From contig JAKSIP010000017.1 of the NCBI GenBank assembly GCA_024398715.1, forward strand, positions 1-39,117: a DNA stretch of 39,117 nt, written 5' to 3'. Source of the stretch: Bacteroidaceae bacterium. Its GTDB lineage: Bacteria > Bacteroidota > Bacteroidia > Bacteroidales > Bacteroidaceae. Below the pieces are notes generated by a model. The model saw nothing but the letters and a program-made list of their open reading frames with translations, was not told where the DNA came from and did no database searches. The position numbers and the translations under genes were made by a program. Shown here in pieces: positions 1-6,704 of the stretch. The stretch's first letter is position 1. The number at the start of each line of letters is the position of its first letter.

Positions 1-242
1 GGAACGTTGATCTGCATCATACGTCCGCCCTGATTGAACGAGAACGATACATTGATAGCCTGACGTTCTCCGGTTTCCGGATTTGTGTTCAGGCCAACCT
101 TCTGGATGAAATCCCATGATGTCTGGGCTGCCATAGCCTGAGCTTCGATACAGGCTTTGAGCGGACCGCCAATCATGGAACTGAAAGGAATTGCCTGCAG
201 GGCGTTGGTTGCCACCTGTGCAGGAATTTGATTTATTGCCAT
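1..242 (-). CDS. DUF2589 domain protein, C-terminus cut by window edge
   Basis: The minus-strand frame opens at an ATG at 242 and stays open to the window edge, giving the first 80 residues of a protein. The N-terminus reads MAINQIPAQVATNALQAIPF, followed by a GGPLKACIEAQAMAAQTSW stretch, which I recognise as the start of the DUF2589 family common in Bacteroidota. No function is established for this family as far as I know. There is no signal peptide or membrane segment in the visible part, so it is probably cytoplasmic. It has a long leader (about 145 nt) with a GC-rich hairpin and a plausible promoter at 391-422. The C-terminal part and any partner genes lie outside the window. Confidence 0.75.
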   Translation of the reverse strand, partial: MAINQIPAQVATNALQAIPFSSMIGGPLKACIEAQAMAAQTSWDFIQKVGLNTNPETGERQAINVSFSFNQGGRMMQINV

Positions 243-348
243 AATAATTAATTTTTTGTTGTTGATGCGTACTCTGTTCACCGTGAACCGTTTGTCTAAG
301 TACTTTGCGCGCTTTATGAATTCTTCCTTTTGACCCCGGCTGCTCCCG

Positions 349-374
349 GCACGGCTTTTCCGCTTACGCCGTGC
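349..374 (-). promoter_or_regulatory. GC-rich hairpin in the DUF2589 leader
   Basis: GCACGGC and GCCGTGC form a perfect 7-bp stem with a 12-nt loop in the 5' leader of the DUF2589 gene, about 107 nt before its ATG. No T-run follows, so it is not a standard terminator. It may stabilise the leader or affect translation. No known riboswitch class is recognised. Confidence 0.45.
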
Positions 375-390
375 AAACTGTTGAACGGTG

Positions 391-422
391 CAAAGGAAAT
401 TTATGCTGTTTGTCCAGGCAAA
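391..422 (-). promoter_or_regulatory. Candidate promoter for the DUF2589 gene
   Basis: On the minus strand TTTG (419-422) is followed after 20 nt by TTCCTTTG (391-398). This is close to the Bacteroidota pattern TTTG-N19-21-TAnnTTTG, with TT in place of TA. It would give a leader of roughly 145 nt. Confidence 0.45.
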
Positions 423-628
423 TCTGTTGTATGAAATGAAGGATTGGGTGGATAAAGGAAGGTGCTCCCGCCGGGTACAGGCAAGAGTGAAACTGAGACT
501 GCCTGGCCGATTAAAGATTTAGGAAATATAGTATATTTCGTTTCAGGAATGTAAGGACCAACGGATTCTTTCTCTAATAATCCCATTTGGTCCTGATTTT
601 TTATTCTGCTGATTCTCAGAATAGCGGG

Positions 629-702
629 TGGAGCATACGAGAATCGAACTCGTCACCTCTTGACTGCCAGTCAAACGCTCTAGCCAGATGAGCTAATGCC
701 CC
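629..702 (-). tRNA. tRNA-Ala(GGC)
   Basis: The 74-nt minus-strand sequence folds as a complete cloverleaf. The acceptor arm GGGGCAT pairs with ATGCTCC (one G-U), the D stem is GCTC/GAGC, and the T arm is ACGAG-TTCGATT-CTCGT. The anticodon loop is CTGGCAG, so the anticodon is GGC (alanine). The discriminator is A and CCA is not fully encoded. A good -7 box lies upstream at 722-729. Confidence 0.95.
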
Positions 703-721
703 GTTTCTTTTATTTTCACGG

Positions 722-729
722 CAAAGGTA
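722..729 (-). promoter_or_regulatory. -7 box of the tRNA-Ala promoter
   Basis: TACCTTTG on the minus strand matches TAnnTTTG exactly, 19 nt upstream of the mature tRNA 5' end. No convincing TTTG is seen at the expected -33 distance. Confidence 0.6.
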
Positions 730-771
730 ATGAATTTATTTGAATAATTTATGCACTTATGTCAAAAAGAT

Positions 772-808
772 ATGTGGCATTTGGCCGAATTTTGATGTGG
801 CATTTGGC
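772..808. repeat. Direct repeat, 14 bp twice
   Basis: ATGTGGCATTTGGC occurs at 772-785 and again at 795-808, start to start 23 bp (about two helical turns). It lies between sufE and tRNA-Ala. A second short repeat, GTCAAAAAGATA, is at 761-772 and at 833-844, where it covers the sufE stop codon. This may be a small local duplication or an operator-like site. Confidence 0.6.
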
Positions 809-833
809 TTATACTTATAGGTAGCAATCTAAG

Positions 834-1241
834 TCAAAAAGATAATTCAATAAGGCGTGACAGTATGCGCTTTATTCCCTGGTTAAGATAGGGGGACAGG
901 TTGGAGGTGATGCCTGTGCGGTCAAGAACGGTAAGTCTGCTTTCCTTGATTTCATCGGGGGTTCTTCCGTTCAGAATGCGCAGCAACAGTACAAGAATGC
1001 CGCTTGCAATTACGCTTTGGCTGTAGCCCCAGTAGTGCATCGTGCCGTTACGGCATACGCCGTATATCCAGACATCGTTCTGGCACCCTTCTATAAGATT
1101 GTCCTGAGTCTTGTATTCGGCCGGCATGGGCGGAAGTGTTTTGGCCAGTTCAATCAGGTAACTGTAGCGGTTCCACCAGTCTCCTTTTGCGGCAAATTCC
1201 GCAACAATGAGCTGTTGTGCGGCTTCTATTGCTGGTTTCAT
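834..1241 (-). CDS. sufE: SufE-family sulfur-acceptor protein
   Basis: SufE takes persulfide sulfur from a cysteine desulfurase (SufS type) and passes it to the SUF iron-sulfur assembly machinery in the cytoplasm. The 135-residue length fits the family. The conserved active-site motif appears as EGCQNDVW with Cys53 as the predicted sulfur acceptor, and the GILVLLLRILNGRTPDEI segment is typical of the SufE fold. The ATG overlaps the stop of the upstream fused ABC importer by 4 nt (ATGA), so the two are probably co-transcribed and translationally coupled. That pairing suggests, but does not prove, that the importer brings in a sulfur amino acid. No sufS, sufB, sufC or sufD gene is in the window. 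Confidence 0.9.
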   Translation of the reverse strand: MKPAIEAAQQLIVAEFAAKGDWWNRYSYLIELAKTLPPMPAEYKTQDNLIEGCQNDVWIYGVCRNGTMHYWGYSQSVIASGILVLLLRILNGRTPDEIKESRLTVLDRTGITSNLSPYLNQGIKRILSRLIELSF

Positions 1242-3943
1242 CGGCAGATGCGTATGTTGATTACGCCGTCTTTCTCTTCCACTGAACTGCTGAATCCTTT
1301 GATCATGTCTATGCTGAGGCTGTCCTCGCGCCCCTGGTCTGTAAGTACAGCAGGCAAATTGCTGTCAAATTCCAGCCCGACTGTGATTTCTCTGTCATGT
1401 TCGTTGTAGTTGACAGAGAGTTCGGCTCCGGAACTCTTGCGTTCTTTGCTTCCGTTTCCTGTACTGAATAACTGCATGAGTTCTTCTACAACCGATGTGC
1501 CGCTTGTTACAAGTCTTGCAGGTATAATATGGCGTGTCATAAACTGTTCCAGTTTGTTGTACAGCTCGTAGAAGTCATATCCCTGGACAATGGAGTATTT
1601 GAATGTGCGTATTCCGCGTATGAATTTCTGTGTAAGTTCCCTGCGCGGATTTTCAAATATCTGTGCCGATGTTCCCTGCTCATATATGCCGCGCTGGTCC
1701 ATGTAGAATACGCGTGAACTGATTTTCTTGGCAAACTTCATCTCGTGAGTGACAACCAGCATGGTCATGCCGCGATCCGCCAGTTCCCGTATTACGGCAA
1801 GAACCTCGGAAACCATTGTGGGGTCAAGGGCCGATGTGGGCTCGTCAAACAGTATTATTTCCGGATCCATGGAAAGGCAGCGGGCTATTGCCACACGCTG
1901 CTTCTGTCCGCCTGACAACTGGCATGGCATATTGGTTGCCTTATTCTCAAGACCGACCATGGCCAGTAGCTGCATACCGCGGATTTCGGCCTTTTCACGG
2001 CTGATTCCTTTGATTTTCATGGGGCCTACGCACAGGTTCTCCAGAACTGTCAGGTGCTCGAACAGATTGAAAGACTGGAATACCATACCCATGCGGCGGC
2101 GCAGGGCGGTGACATCGGCTTTCTTTCTGGACAGATCAAAGCCGTCCATGGTAATGTTGCCGGCGGTCAGCGTCTCAAGCTGGTTGAGACAACGCAGGAA
2201 TGTACTCTTTCCTGTACCGGAGGGTCCTATTATGGATATTACCTCGCCGCGGTTGATGGTAGCGGATACACCATCAAGAACGGTGAGCGTGTTGTCAAAG
2301 ACCTTCTTCAGATTTTCAACTTTAAGTATAGGCTCGCCTTTCCTGCCCTGCTGTGCGGAGCGGGTGGCAGAGACATCTTCTTCTGGTGCAATGTTGCTGA
2401 TGTCCGGAACTGTTCTGCTTCCACTCTTTGGAAGAGTGTATTTCAAAAGCAGTTCCAAGAGATAGACAAACAGCCATGTCAGTATGAAATAGATTACTGC
2501 TGCGGCTATCAGCGGGAAGAAGGCATCGAATGTGCGTGAACGTACAATGTCCATGCATTTGGTAAGATCGGTAACTGCTATGTAGCCTACTATTGAAGTC
2601 CCCTTTATCAATGTGATTATCTGTCCGTTGTATATGGAAAGGGAGTTCTTGACGGCCTGGGGCAGAATGATATAATTGAAGGTTCTTGTTTTTGAAAGAC
2701 CAAGGGCGTAGCCGGCCTCCCATTGTCCGCGGTCTATGCTTTGTATGGCCATGCGGAAAATCTCTCCGGCGTATGCTGCAAAGTTCAGGGCAAATGTGAC
2801 TATTGAAACGGTTATGCCGTCCATACCTATCGGGGCACAGACAACATAGTACATTATCATAAGGAATATCAGTATGGGCAGGCTGCGCATGAACGATACA
2901 TAGAATGCTCCTATTTTGCGTATCCCTTTTCTGCGGCTCATGTTGATGGCGCAGATGCCGCATGCCAGCAGTGTACCAAGCAGTATGCTGAAGAATGATA
3001 TTATGGTTGTTACACCAAAACCTTTGAGCACAAGAAGATAACGTTTCTCTGCTATGAAGTTGTTTTTGAAACTGCTTGCAATCCCGCCAAGAAGACTCTT
3101 TCTTTCAAGCCTGATGCCGGCCTCTTTGCATTGCTGCTGTGCCAGTTCCTTGCTGTAACCTATTATTACATGGTTGGCGTTTGTGTACGGATTTGAAAAA
3201 TTCACCTCTTTTGCGCGTTCCGGGGTGATGGAGAACATTGACACGCCCATATCCAATTGTCCCGTTGCTACCGCTACCAGTATGCTCAACTGGGGCATAT
3301 TCAGCAGTTCTACGGGGCGGTTTACATATTTGGCAAAATTGTAGATTATGTCTATGTCAGTTCCTGACGGTTCACCTTCAAGAATGTAAGAGGTACCCTG
3401 AACGGCTATGTTGCTTGCCACTTTGATGGGCTTGCCTTCTGTAGGCCACTCGTAGTGCTTTGGTTCCGGGTCTGGAGTACCGAAAGGTCTCATCCAGTAG
3501 TCAAAAGATTCCCTGATCTGCTTTTGTGTTTCAGGCATGGCAAGCCAGACATTGAACTGGTCCCGCAATTCTTTCTGCTCTTTGTTGAAGATGGCGGCCT
3601 GCCTGCTGGTTATGACTGAATCGAATGCCACATAATATCCGGGTTTCTGGTGCATTGTGGCATAGAAATCGGGGAGATGTGCGGTGGAGTAGCTGACCTG
3701 TCCAACTTCCATGGCATGCAGAAGGCCTGCATAATCGCTCTGATAGATAACCTGGTATCCGTATTCCTTGGCATGGTCTGACAGATATATTTCTATGCTG
3801 GTTCCCTGCATTGCAGAGACTTTCAATCCGCGCAAGTCTTCAAGAGATGTTATCTTTTTGACTGGGACTTCCTGTTTGCAACTGCAGAATAGGGAGATTG
3901 TAACAGCAAGACAGAAATATAATATAGGTTTGAATTTTTTCAT
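1238..3943 (-). CDS. One-polypeptide polar amino-acid ABC importer (binding domain-permease-ATPase-extra domain)
   Basis: This 901-residue protein carries all parts of an amino-acid importer. Residues 1-22 look like a lipoprotein signal (CSC, Cys20/22). Residues 31-265 are a family 3-type binding domain, 305-515 a HisM-type permease with the EAA loop (EAGYALGLSKTRTFNYIILP), and about 545-775 an ABC ATPase with Walker [10 protein letters not shown] (Lys579), signature LSGGQKQR and [12 protein letters not shown]. The last 127 residues form an extra domain ending LSIDMIKGFSSSV, which resembles a GHKL G-box. The binding domain segments run in the order lobe II, C-terminal helix, lobe I, a circular permutation of the usual order. 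I place the start at 3943, not at the in-frame ATG at 3997, because the -7 box lies between them at 3975-3982. sufE overlaps its 3' end. The substrate is unknown; a sulfur amino acid is a guess. Confidence 0.9.
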   Translation of the reverse strand: MKKFKPILYFCLAVTISLFCSCKQEVPVKKITSLEDLRGLKVSAMQGTSIEIYLSDHAKEYGYQVIYQSDYAGLLHAMEVGQVSYSTAHLPDFYATMHQKPGYYVAFDSVITSRQAAIFNKEQKELRDQFNVWLAMPETQKQIRESFDYWMRPFGTPDPEPKHYEWPTEGKPIKVASNIAVQGTSYILEGEPSGTDIDIIYNFAKYVNRPVELLNMPQLSILVAVATGQLDMGVSMFSITPERAKEVNFSNPYTNANHVIIGYSKELAQQQCKEAGIRLERKSLLGGIASSFKNNFIAEKRYLLVLKGFGVTTIISFFSILLGTLLACGICAINMSRRKGIRKIGAFYVSFMRSLPILIFLMIMYYVVCAPIGMDGITVSIVTFALNFAAYAGEIFRMAIQSIDRGQWEAGYALGLSKTRTFNYIILPQAVKNSLSIYNGQIITLIKGTSIVGYIAVTDLTKCMDIVRSRTFDAFFPLIAAAVIYFILTWLFVYLLELLLKYTLPKSGSRTVPDISNIAPEEDVSATRSAQQGRKGEPILKVENLKKVFDNTLTVLDGVSATINRGEVISIIGPSGTGKSTFLRCLNQLETLTAGNITMDGFDLSRKKADVTALRRRMGMVFQSFNLFEHLTVLENLCVGPMKIKGISREKAEIRGMQLLAMVGLENKATNMPCQLSGGQKQRVAIARCLSMDPEIILFDEPTSALDPTMVSEVLAVIRELADRGMTMLVVTHEMKFAKKISSRVFYMDQRGIYEQGTSAQIFENPRRELTQKFIRGIRTFKYSIVQGYDFYELYNKLEQFMTRHIIPARLVTSGTSVVEELMQLFSTGNGSKERKSSGAELSVNYNEHDREITVGLEFDSNLPAVLTDQGREDSLSIDMIKGFSSSVEEKDGVINIRICR

Positions 3944-3974
3944 CCTTTTTGCATGCTTGCGGAATTGTTTATGG

Positions 3975-3982
3975 CAAAAGTA
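3975..3982 (-). promoter_or_regulatory. -7 box for the fused ABC importer-sufE unit
   Basis: TACTTTTG on the minus strand matches TAnnTTTG. It would put the transcript start near 3970, giving a leader of about 26 nt to the ATG at 3943 and excluding the upstream ATG at 3997. No clear -33 TTTG is seen. Confidence 0.55.
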
Positions 3983-4005
3983 GAAAAAAAACGGCATATT
4001 TATAT

Positions 4006-4013
4006 TATCTTCG
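4006..4013 (+). promoter_or_regulatory. Weak -7 box for the YbhN-type gene
   Basis: TATCTTCG differs from TAnnTTTG at one position and lies 21 nt before the ATG at 4035. It is divergent from the importer promoter, with the two -7 boxes about 24 nt apart. Confidence 0.35.
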
Positions 4014-4034
4014 TGGTCTAAAATCTTTTATTGT

Positions 4035-5018
4035 ATGAACAAGAAACTGTCAAAAGTACTTCAGGTTGTGATTCCACTGGCAATTTCTGCCGTTATTCTA
4101 TATTTCCTGTACAGGGATTTTGACTTTTCTGAGTTCTGGCAGGGCTTGTACAATATACGCCTTGGATGGTTGCTGTTTGCCTTACTGTTCAGCCAGGTAG
4201 GCCCGCTTTTGCGCGGTTTGCGCTGGAAACAGCTGCTTTATCCGCTTGGATATACCAATGTTCCCATGAAGAATATGGTATTGTCCGTCTATACGGGTTA
4301 TGCCATGAATATCCTTATTCCCCGGTTCGGAGAGATTTGCCGTTGCGCCTTGCTGGAGCGTTATAACAAGGTTCCGTTCGGAAAGAGCCTGGGCTCGATG
4401 GTTGCTGAACGTGTTGTGGATTTTGTGCTTCTGGTACTGATTTGCGCAAGTATTGTTCTGGCTCAGCTTGGCGATTTCATCAAACTTATGAATCCGGCCG
4501 ATGTGCAGAATGTTGGGGAGGTGGCAAAGTCACATACCGGTTTATGGATCACCATTGGAGTGATTGCGGTTTGTCTTATTGTTTTCTTTATGTTCAAGGA
4601 AAAGCTGATGAATGCTGTCAAGGATTTTGTTTCAGGTTTCTGGCAGGGTTTCCTTTCATTGAAACAGGTTGAAAACTTACCGCTGTTCCTTACTTACTCG
4701 ATAGGAATCTGGATCAGTTATTTTTTTGAGTTGTATCTGGCTTTTTATGCCTTTGACTTTACGGCGGAACTTGGAATAAGCGTTGGACTGCTTGCTTTTG
4801 CCGGTTGCAGTCTTGCCGTTCTGATTCCTACCCCCAATGGTGCAGGTCCTTGGCACGGTGCAATAATAGCTGTCCTGTGCATGTTCGGTGTAACCGATGC
4901 CGACGCCCGTACATTCGCTCTTGTTGTCCATACATCGCAGACGTTCATATACCTGTTCGGCGGTCTGGTAGGCTGGGTGCTTATGCTGGCTCTCAACAGG
5001 GAGAAGAAAAAAATTTAA
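4035..5018 (+). CDS. YbhN/UPF0104-type integral membrane protein (LPG synthase membrane-domain family)
   Basis: The 327-residue protein is hydrophobic throughout, with about eight membrane segments and no signal peptide beyond the first helix (VVIPLAISAVILYFLY). It carries family motifs: RGLRWKQLL after the second helix, NILIPRFGEICRCALLERY, GSMVAERVVDFVLLV, and LIPTPNGAGPWHGAII near the C-terminus. This family (lysylphosphatidylglycerol synthase transmembrane region) is related to flippase domains, but most stand-alone members have no assigned substrate. It stands alone, divergent from the ABC importer and followed by tRNA-Gln. The call rests on motif recognition and the function remains open. 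Confidence 0.8.
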   Translation: MNKKLSKVLQVVIPLAISAVILYFLYRDFDFSEFWQGLYNIRLGWLLFALLFSQVGPLLRGLRWKQLLYPLGYTNVPMKNMVLSVYTGYAMNILIPRFGEICRCALLERYNKVPFGKSLGSMVAERVVDFVLLVLICASIVLAQLGDFIKLMNPADVQNVGEVAKSHTGLWITIGVIAVCLIVFFMFKEKLMNAVKDFVSGFWQGFLSLKQVENLPLFLTYSIGIWISYFFELYLAFYAFDFTAELGISVGLLAFAGCSLAVLIPTPNGAGPWHGAIIAVLCMFGVTDADARTFALVVHTSQTFIYLFGGLVGWVLMLALNREKKKI

Positions 5019-5037
5019 GAAAAATGCGCTGAAAAAG

Positions 5038-5066
5038 TTGCAGGTAAAAAAAAAGCTGTATCTTTG
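5038..5066 (+). promoter_or_regulatory. Promoter of tRNA-Gln
   Basis: TTG (5038-5040), an 18-nt spacer, then TATCTTTG (5059-5066) gives a full Bacteroidota-type promoter. The expected start is near 5071-5073, about 10-12 nt before the mature tRNA. Confidence 0.75.
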
Positions 5067-5082
5067 CACCGCAAATAAGAAT

Positions 5083-5153
5083 TGGGCTATGGTGTAATGG
5101 TAACACTGCAGATTCTGGTCCTGCCTTTCCTGGTTCGAGTCCGGGTAGCCCAG
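5083..5153 (+). tRNA. tRNA-Gln(CTG)
   Basis: The 71-nt sequence folds as a cloverleaf. The acceptor arm TGGGCTA pairs with TAGCCCA and includes the U1-A72 pair typical of bacterial tRNA-Gln. The D arm is GTG-TAATGGTAA-CAC, the T arm CCTGG-TTCGAGT-CCGGG and the discriminator G. The anticodon loop TTCTGGT gives anticodon CTG (glutamine). Position 31-39 is an A-C mismatch, so the anticodon stem has four clean pairs. A promoter lies upstream and a strong hairpin terminator directly downstream. Confidence 0.95.
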
Positions 5154-5158
5154 CTCAA

Positions 5159-5192
5159 AAAAGAGGTTCTTGAAAAAGAGCCTCTTTTTTTT
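5159..5192. terminator. Bidirectional hairpin terminator between tRNA-Gln and the MATE gene
   Basis: The 13-bp stem (5159-5171 with 5176-5188, one G-U pair) has a GAAA loop, and its 3' arm runs into eight T's. The A-run before the stem gives a T-run on the minus strand as well, so it can end both the tRNA and the MATE transcripts. Confidence 0.9.
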
Positions 5193-5201
5193 GCAAACAC
5201 T

Positions 5202-6602
5202 TTATTGAACGGGGTCCTGGGCATGCTTCAGGTTCATCTCACGGATAATCCTGATGCAGTACGGGAGGGCAAGGAAGAATGTGCCCACATCTGCCAGAGC
5301 CATGGTCAGCATTACGCCGTTCAGACCTATGAACAGTGGAAGAATGATTATTATCGGGAAGAAGAATATGCCCTGACGCCCCATTGCAAGCAGTGTGGCT
5401 GGCCCTGTCCTGCGTATTGTCTGGTACAGCATGTTGGTTGGTGTGGTAATGCCCACCAGCGGGAAGGATATGCATTGGTAACGGAGCACTTTTGCGCCTA
5501 CGCTGATCAGCAGCAGATCTTCCGGACGGAAAAATGCCACTATCGGGGTTGCAAAAATGAATCCTACCACAGACAGAACCAGAATGCAGATAGTTGTAAC
5601 CTGCATTGTGAATATGTATGCCTTCTTGACTCTGTTGAACATGGATGCACCCCAGTTGAAACCGCATACAGGCTGGAATCCCTGACCTATACCAAGGAAT
5701 ATTGTCATTGCAAACATCATTATTCTGTTGACTACAGAGAATGCGGCAATAGTAGATTCTTCCGCTCCCGCTACAGAATAGTGCTTTGCCATGTGGTTCA
5801 GGGTAATTGCGGCAATGCAGCCAAGTGACTGGCGGAGCAGTGACGGCAGACCGCCGGCAATTATTTCCTTATACCAGTACCAGGATGGCTTGAATTTTGT
5901 AATTCTTATATGGACATTGCCGCCACGCCCGGTTCCGTAAACCAGTATGCACCAGGAAAAGAACTGGCTCAGAAACGTTGCCAGCGAAGCTCCGGCTACA
6001 CCCATATCGAATACAAAAATCAGCAATGGATCCAATGCGCAGTTTATTACCGCGCCGCTTACCAGTCCTACCATTGCAAACATTGAGTTCCCCTGCAGAC
6101 GCAGCTGGTTGTTCAGTACAGCCTGAGATATCATGAAAGGTGTTGCAATGAGGATATAGAGCAGGTAATCGTTTGACTGTTCCAGCATTCTGTCTGTTGC
6201 TCCAAGCAGAAATGAAAGCGGTGTCAGAAAAGCCAGACTGCATACTCCTATTATCAGACCGCAGATAAAAGATGAAAAGAATCCTACCGATGCCATGGTT
6301 TCCGCATTACTGTAGTCTTTCAATCCCAATGCCCGCGATATGTAATTGCCGCTACCGTGCCCGAATCCGAACCCCAGAGCCTGAATCAAAGACTGGTAGG
6401 CGAATGCAAGACCGACGGCGGCAGTGGCCTCGGTGCTGATTCTTCCAACAAAATATGCGTCGACAAGATTGTACAATCCTGTAACAACCATGCTCAGTAT
6501 TGTGGGTATTGCCATTTTGACAACAAGACGGCGCACCGGTGTGGTGGTCATCATGTCAAAACGGGCCATCATCTTGTCAATATCGTTTTCCTTACTATGC
6601 AT
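5202..6602 (-). CDS. MATE-family multidrug/Na+ antiporter
   Basis: The 466-residue protein has about twelve membrane segments in two similar halves, as in MATE exporters. Family hallmarks include TTPVRRLVVKMAIPTILSMVV at the start, YNLVDAYFVGRIS in helix 1-2, and a repeat of the pattern in the second half (SLLRQSLGCIAAITLNHMAK; GFQPVCGFNWGA). The predicted role is export of cationic drugs or metabolites through the inner membrane, driven by Na+ or H+. No regulator is adjacent. The -7 box at 6610-6617 sits only about 7 nt before the ATG at 6602, so either the mRNA is almost leaderless or translation starts at a downstream Met such as residue 11 or 12 (6572 or 6569). The substrate cannot be told from sequence. 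Confidence 0.9.
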   Translation of the reverse strand: MHSKENDIDKMMARFDMMTTTPVRRLVVKMAIPTILSMVVTGLYNLVDAYFVGRISTEATAAVGLAFAYQSLIQALGFGFGHGSGNYISRALGLKDYSNAETMASVGFFSSFICGLIIGVCSLAFLTPLSFLLGATDRMLEQSNDYLLYILIATPFMISQAVLNNQLRLQGNSMFAMVGLVSGAVINCALDPLLIFVFDMGVAGASLATFLSQFFSWCILVYGTGRGGNVHIRITKFKPSWYWYKEIIAGGLPSLLRQSLGCIAAITLNHMAKHYSVAGAEESTIAAFSVVNRIMMFAMTIFLGIGQGFQPVCGFNWGASMFNRVKKAYIFTMQVTTICILVLSVVGFIFATPIVAFFRPEDLLLISVGAKVLRYQCISFPLVGITTPTNMLYQTIRRTGPATLLAMGRQGIFFFPIIIILPLFIGLNGVMLTMALADVGTFFLALPYCIRIIREMNLKHAQDPVQ

Positions 6603-6609
6603 TCCAATA

Positions 6610-6617
6610 CAAAGATA
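6610..6617 (-). promoter_or_regulatory. -7 box for the MATE gene
   Basis: TATCTTTG on the minus strand matches TAnnTTTG. The predicted transcript start falls 2-4 nt before the annotated ATG. No good -33 element is visible. Confidence 0.5.
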
Positions 6618-6668
6618 TGGAAAATAAATTTTATATGTTAGCCATCTTTCAGGTTTAAAAGAAAATTA

Positions 6669-6676
6669 TAATTTTG
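6669..6676 (+). promoter_or_regulatory. -7 box for the GH51 gene
   Basis: TAATTTTG matches TAnnTTTG and lies 28 nt before the ATG at 6705, implying a leader of about 23 nt. The -33 element is not clear. Confidence 0.5.
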
Positions 6677-6704
6677 CGCAGATTATTAAAAAACGTCAAA
6701 TTGT

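Larger units (their letters stand above)
243..628. other. Intergenic region between DUF2589 gene and tRNA-Ala
   Basis: This 386-nt stretch holds the promoter and structured leader of the DUF2589 gene (annotated separately) and no gene I can support. A 61-codon minus-strand frame at 401-586 has no recognisable sequence and runs over the promoter, so I do not call it. No clear terminator for tRNA-Ala is visible: the short hairpin near 603-624 has its T-run on the wrong side for the minus strand. Confidence 0.5.

Noticed and set aside
401..586. 61-codon minus-strand frame between tRNA-Ala and the DUF2589 gene
   Set aside because: The sequence shows no family, low-complexity proline/serine-rich content, and it runs over the likely DUF2589 promoter.
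603..624. Hairpin next to tRNA-Ala as its terminator
   Set aside because: The T-run is on the plus strand before the stem, so it does not fit a minus-strand terminator.
1749..2465. 238-codon plus-strand frame
   Set aside because: It lies wholly antisense to the ATPase part of the first importer, whose motifs are unmistakable; the antisense protein has no recognisable features.
3944..3997. N-terminal extension of the first importer to the ATG at 3997
   Set aside because: The -7 box at 3975-3982 lies inside this extension, and the Met at 3943 begins a proper signal sequence.
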